NCBI RefSeq assembly: GCF_024585285.1
Contig: NZ_CP040755.1
Coordinates: forward strand, 248,001-312,000
From: Colwellia sp. M166
Lineage (GTDB): Bacteria > Pseudomonadota > Gammaproteobacteria > Enterobacterales > Alteromonadaceae
Reading direction: 5' to 3'
DNA length: 64,000 nt
Position 1 is the first letter of the stretch. Every line of letters begins with the position of its first letter. A program made the position numbers and the translations under genes. Positions 62,901 to 64,000 of the stretch are shown piece after piece. The notes below the pieces were generated by a model. The model saw nothing but the letters and a program-made list of their open reading frames with translations, did not search any database and was not told where the DNA came from.

Positions 62901-64000
62901 TTAATCATTAATCCCCCCTATACAGAGGTATTTAAGCTCTAAATAATCATCTAAGCCATATTTAGAGCCTTCACGGCCGCTACCTGATTGCTTTACACCA
63001 CCAAATGGCGCTGCAACATTGGAAATTAAGCCTTCATTAATACCCACCATGCCATAGTCTAATGCTTCAGCAACACGCCAAACACGACCAATATCACGAG
63101 CATAAAAGTAAGCGGCTAAACCGTATTCTGTATCGTTCGCCATGGCAATAACATCACTTTCATTATCAAAAGCAATAATGGGTGAAACAGGGCCAAATAC
63201 CTCATTGTATGCCACGGGCATATCTGGTGTTACTTGGGTCAAAATGGTTGGTTGAAAAAAGTGACTGCCGGCTTGATGGCGTTTACCACCGGTATTTAAT
63301 ATCGCGCCTTGTTGTATTGATTCCTCGACTAATTTGGCGACATTATCAACGGCTTCAACCGAGATCATCGGGCCAATTTCTATGTTGTCATCAATACCGT
63401 TGCCAACATGTAAGTTATTAACCGCATCAGTGAATTTTTCAGTAAAACTGGCTAGTACCTCTTTTTGAACAAAAATACGGTTTGTACAGACACAAGTTTG
63501 ACCTGCATTTCTGTACTTCGAGTTGATCGCGCCTTTGACAGCTTCGGCAATATCGGCATCATTAAAGACAATAAAGGGCGCATTACCGCCAAGCTCCATT
63601 GAGACCTTTTTAACGGTTGATGCGCATTGTTTTATCAGGCTTTTCCCGACCACTGTTGAGCCAGTAAAAGTAAACTTGGCCACATCAGTATGCGTGGTAA
63701 ACACTTCACCAATGCCTCGAGCATCTTGCCCAACAATGACGTTAAATACGCCAGCAGGAATACCCGCTTGCTCAGCTAATTCAGCCATTGCTAGTGCTGA
63801 TAAGGGGGTTTGTGCCGCAGGGCGAACAACAAAGGTGCAACCAGCAGCAAGCGCTGCCGAAGCTTTGCGGGCAATCATTGCATTAGGGAAGTTCCACGGT
63901 GTGATCGCGGCAACAACACCCACTGCTTGCTTGATAACAACGATTTTTTGTTTTGCTGATAAACTCGGGATGGTATCGCCGTATACACGCTTGCCTTCTT
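62901..64000 (-). CDS. gabD: Succinate-semialdehyde dehydrogenase (NAD(P)+), 5' end beyond the window
   Basis: The frame is open to the right edge, so the GTG at 63923 is internal ([20 protein letters not shown] stands before it). The visible 366 residues contain ITPWNFP, [19 protein letters not shown], the catalytic [11 protein letters not shown]lu region, [11 protein letters not shown] (catalytic Cys) and EVFGPVSPI. The C-terminal [22 protein letters not shown] is typical of GabD. It oxidises succinate semialdehyde to succinate in GABA use. About 115 N-terminal residues lie outside. Confidence 0.92.
   Translation of the reverse strand, partial: EGKRVYGDTIPSLSAKQKIVVIKQAVGVVAAITPWNFPNAMIARKASAALAAGCTFVVRPAAQTPLSALAMAELAEQAGIPAGVFNVIVGQDARGIGEVFTTHTDVAKFTFTGSTVVGKSLIKQCASTVKKVSMELGGNAPFIVFNDADIAEAVKGAINSKYRNAGQTCVCTNRIFVQKEVLASFTEKFTDAVNNLHVGNGIDDNIEIGPMISVEAVDNVAKLVEESIQQGAILNTGGKRHQAGSHFFQPTILTQVTPDMPVAYNEVFGPVSPIIAFDNESDVIAMANDTEYGLAAYFYARDIGRVWRVAEALDYGMVGINEGLISNVAAPFGGVKQSGSGREGSKYGLDDYLELKYLCIGGIND

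Noticed and set aside
1..64000. CRISPR arrays, tRNA or rRNA genes, prophage
   Set aside because: No regularly spaced repeats, no cloverleaf or rRNA sequence and no phage structural genes were seen.

Overview
The window is chromosomal DNA of an AT-rich marine gammaproteobacterium. Gene content and order (bcp-gcvR near bamC, ackA-pta divergent from yfbV, bepA/arsC-like/perM, dapE-yffB, RstAB-like and SulA-like genes) point to Alteromonadales, and the protein style suggests the Colwellia/Thalassotalea group. The genus is inference; no rRNA gene is present. Nearly all genes end in TAA, and many intergenic gaps carry clear hairpin terminators.

Layout. 1-2.8 kb is a decayed accessory stretch: an OpuAC-type binding-protein pseudogene, three small unrecognised tandem ORFs (one interrupted by TGA codons) and a beta-propeller fragment. 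2.8-9.3 kb is a two-component system followed by a PEBP-macA-macB efflux operon; both units carry nearly the same palindrome upstream. 9.3-14.7 kb is a mobile-element scar: a 203-bp MITE-like element, a cytochrome c-FTR1 iron permease gene with a Fur-like box, an IS1182-type transposase remnant, and a small integron cassette array without a visible integrase. One attC of that array hosts a truncated group II intron. 14.7-22 kb is mostly core genes (S4 protein, HExxH lipoprotein, DUF2069, ArsC-like, BepA, TusA-like, PerM). 22.3-30 kb is a complete heme d1 synthesis operon, nirC-F-D-L-G-H-J-E-N, preceded by an FNR/DNR-type box but without nirS. 30-37 kb holds bcp, gcvR, a c-di-GMP/chemotaxis-type cluster (hemerythrin-like, EAL, MCP, GGDEF) behind a possible attenuator, and bamC with a frameshift. 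37-46 kb is housekeeping (M15 peptidase, DapE, YffB, ACT protein, Pta, AckA, YfbV, RlmA, ExoIII) plus a moxR fragment. 46.5-53.3 kb has an MFS transporter, an RstAB-like system, a VC2046-like protein, YchJ, a LexA-controlled SulA-like gene and a TPR protein. 53.7-58.6 kb is a tightly overlapped six-gene unit: response regulator, sensor kinase, cupredoxin-like protein, a divergent FTR1-family protein without REXXE motifs, a putative outer-membrane protein and a DUF1461-like membrane protein. The end holds a DUF1311-like protein, YciI, YciB, an M24 peptidase, an alpha/beta hydrolase-OsmC fusion and the edge-truncated succinate-semialdehyde dehydrogenase.

The most distinctive items are the divergent FTR1/cupredoxin operon under its own two-component system, the integron-cassette/group II intron composite, the shared palindromic operator of the MacAB locus, and the two mutually exclusive hairpins in the leader of the c-di-GMP cluster. 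All family assignments come from reading motifs; no database search was run.
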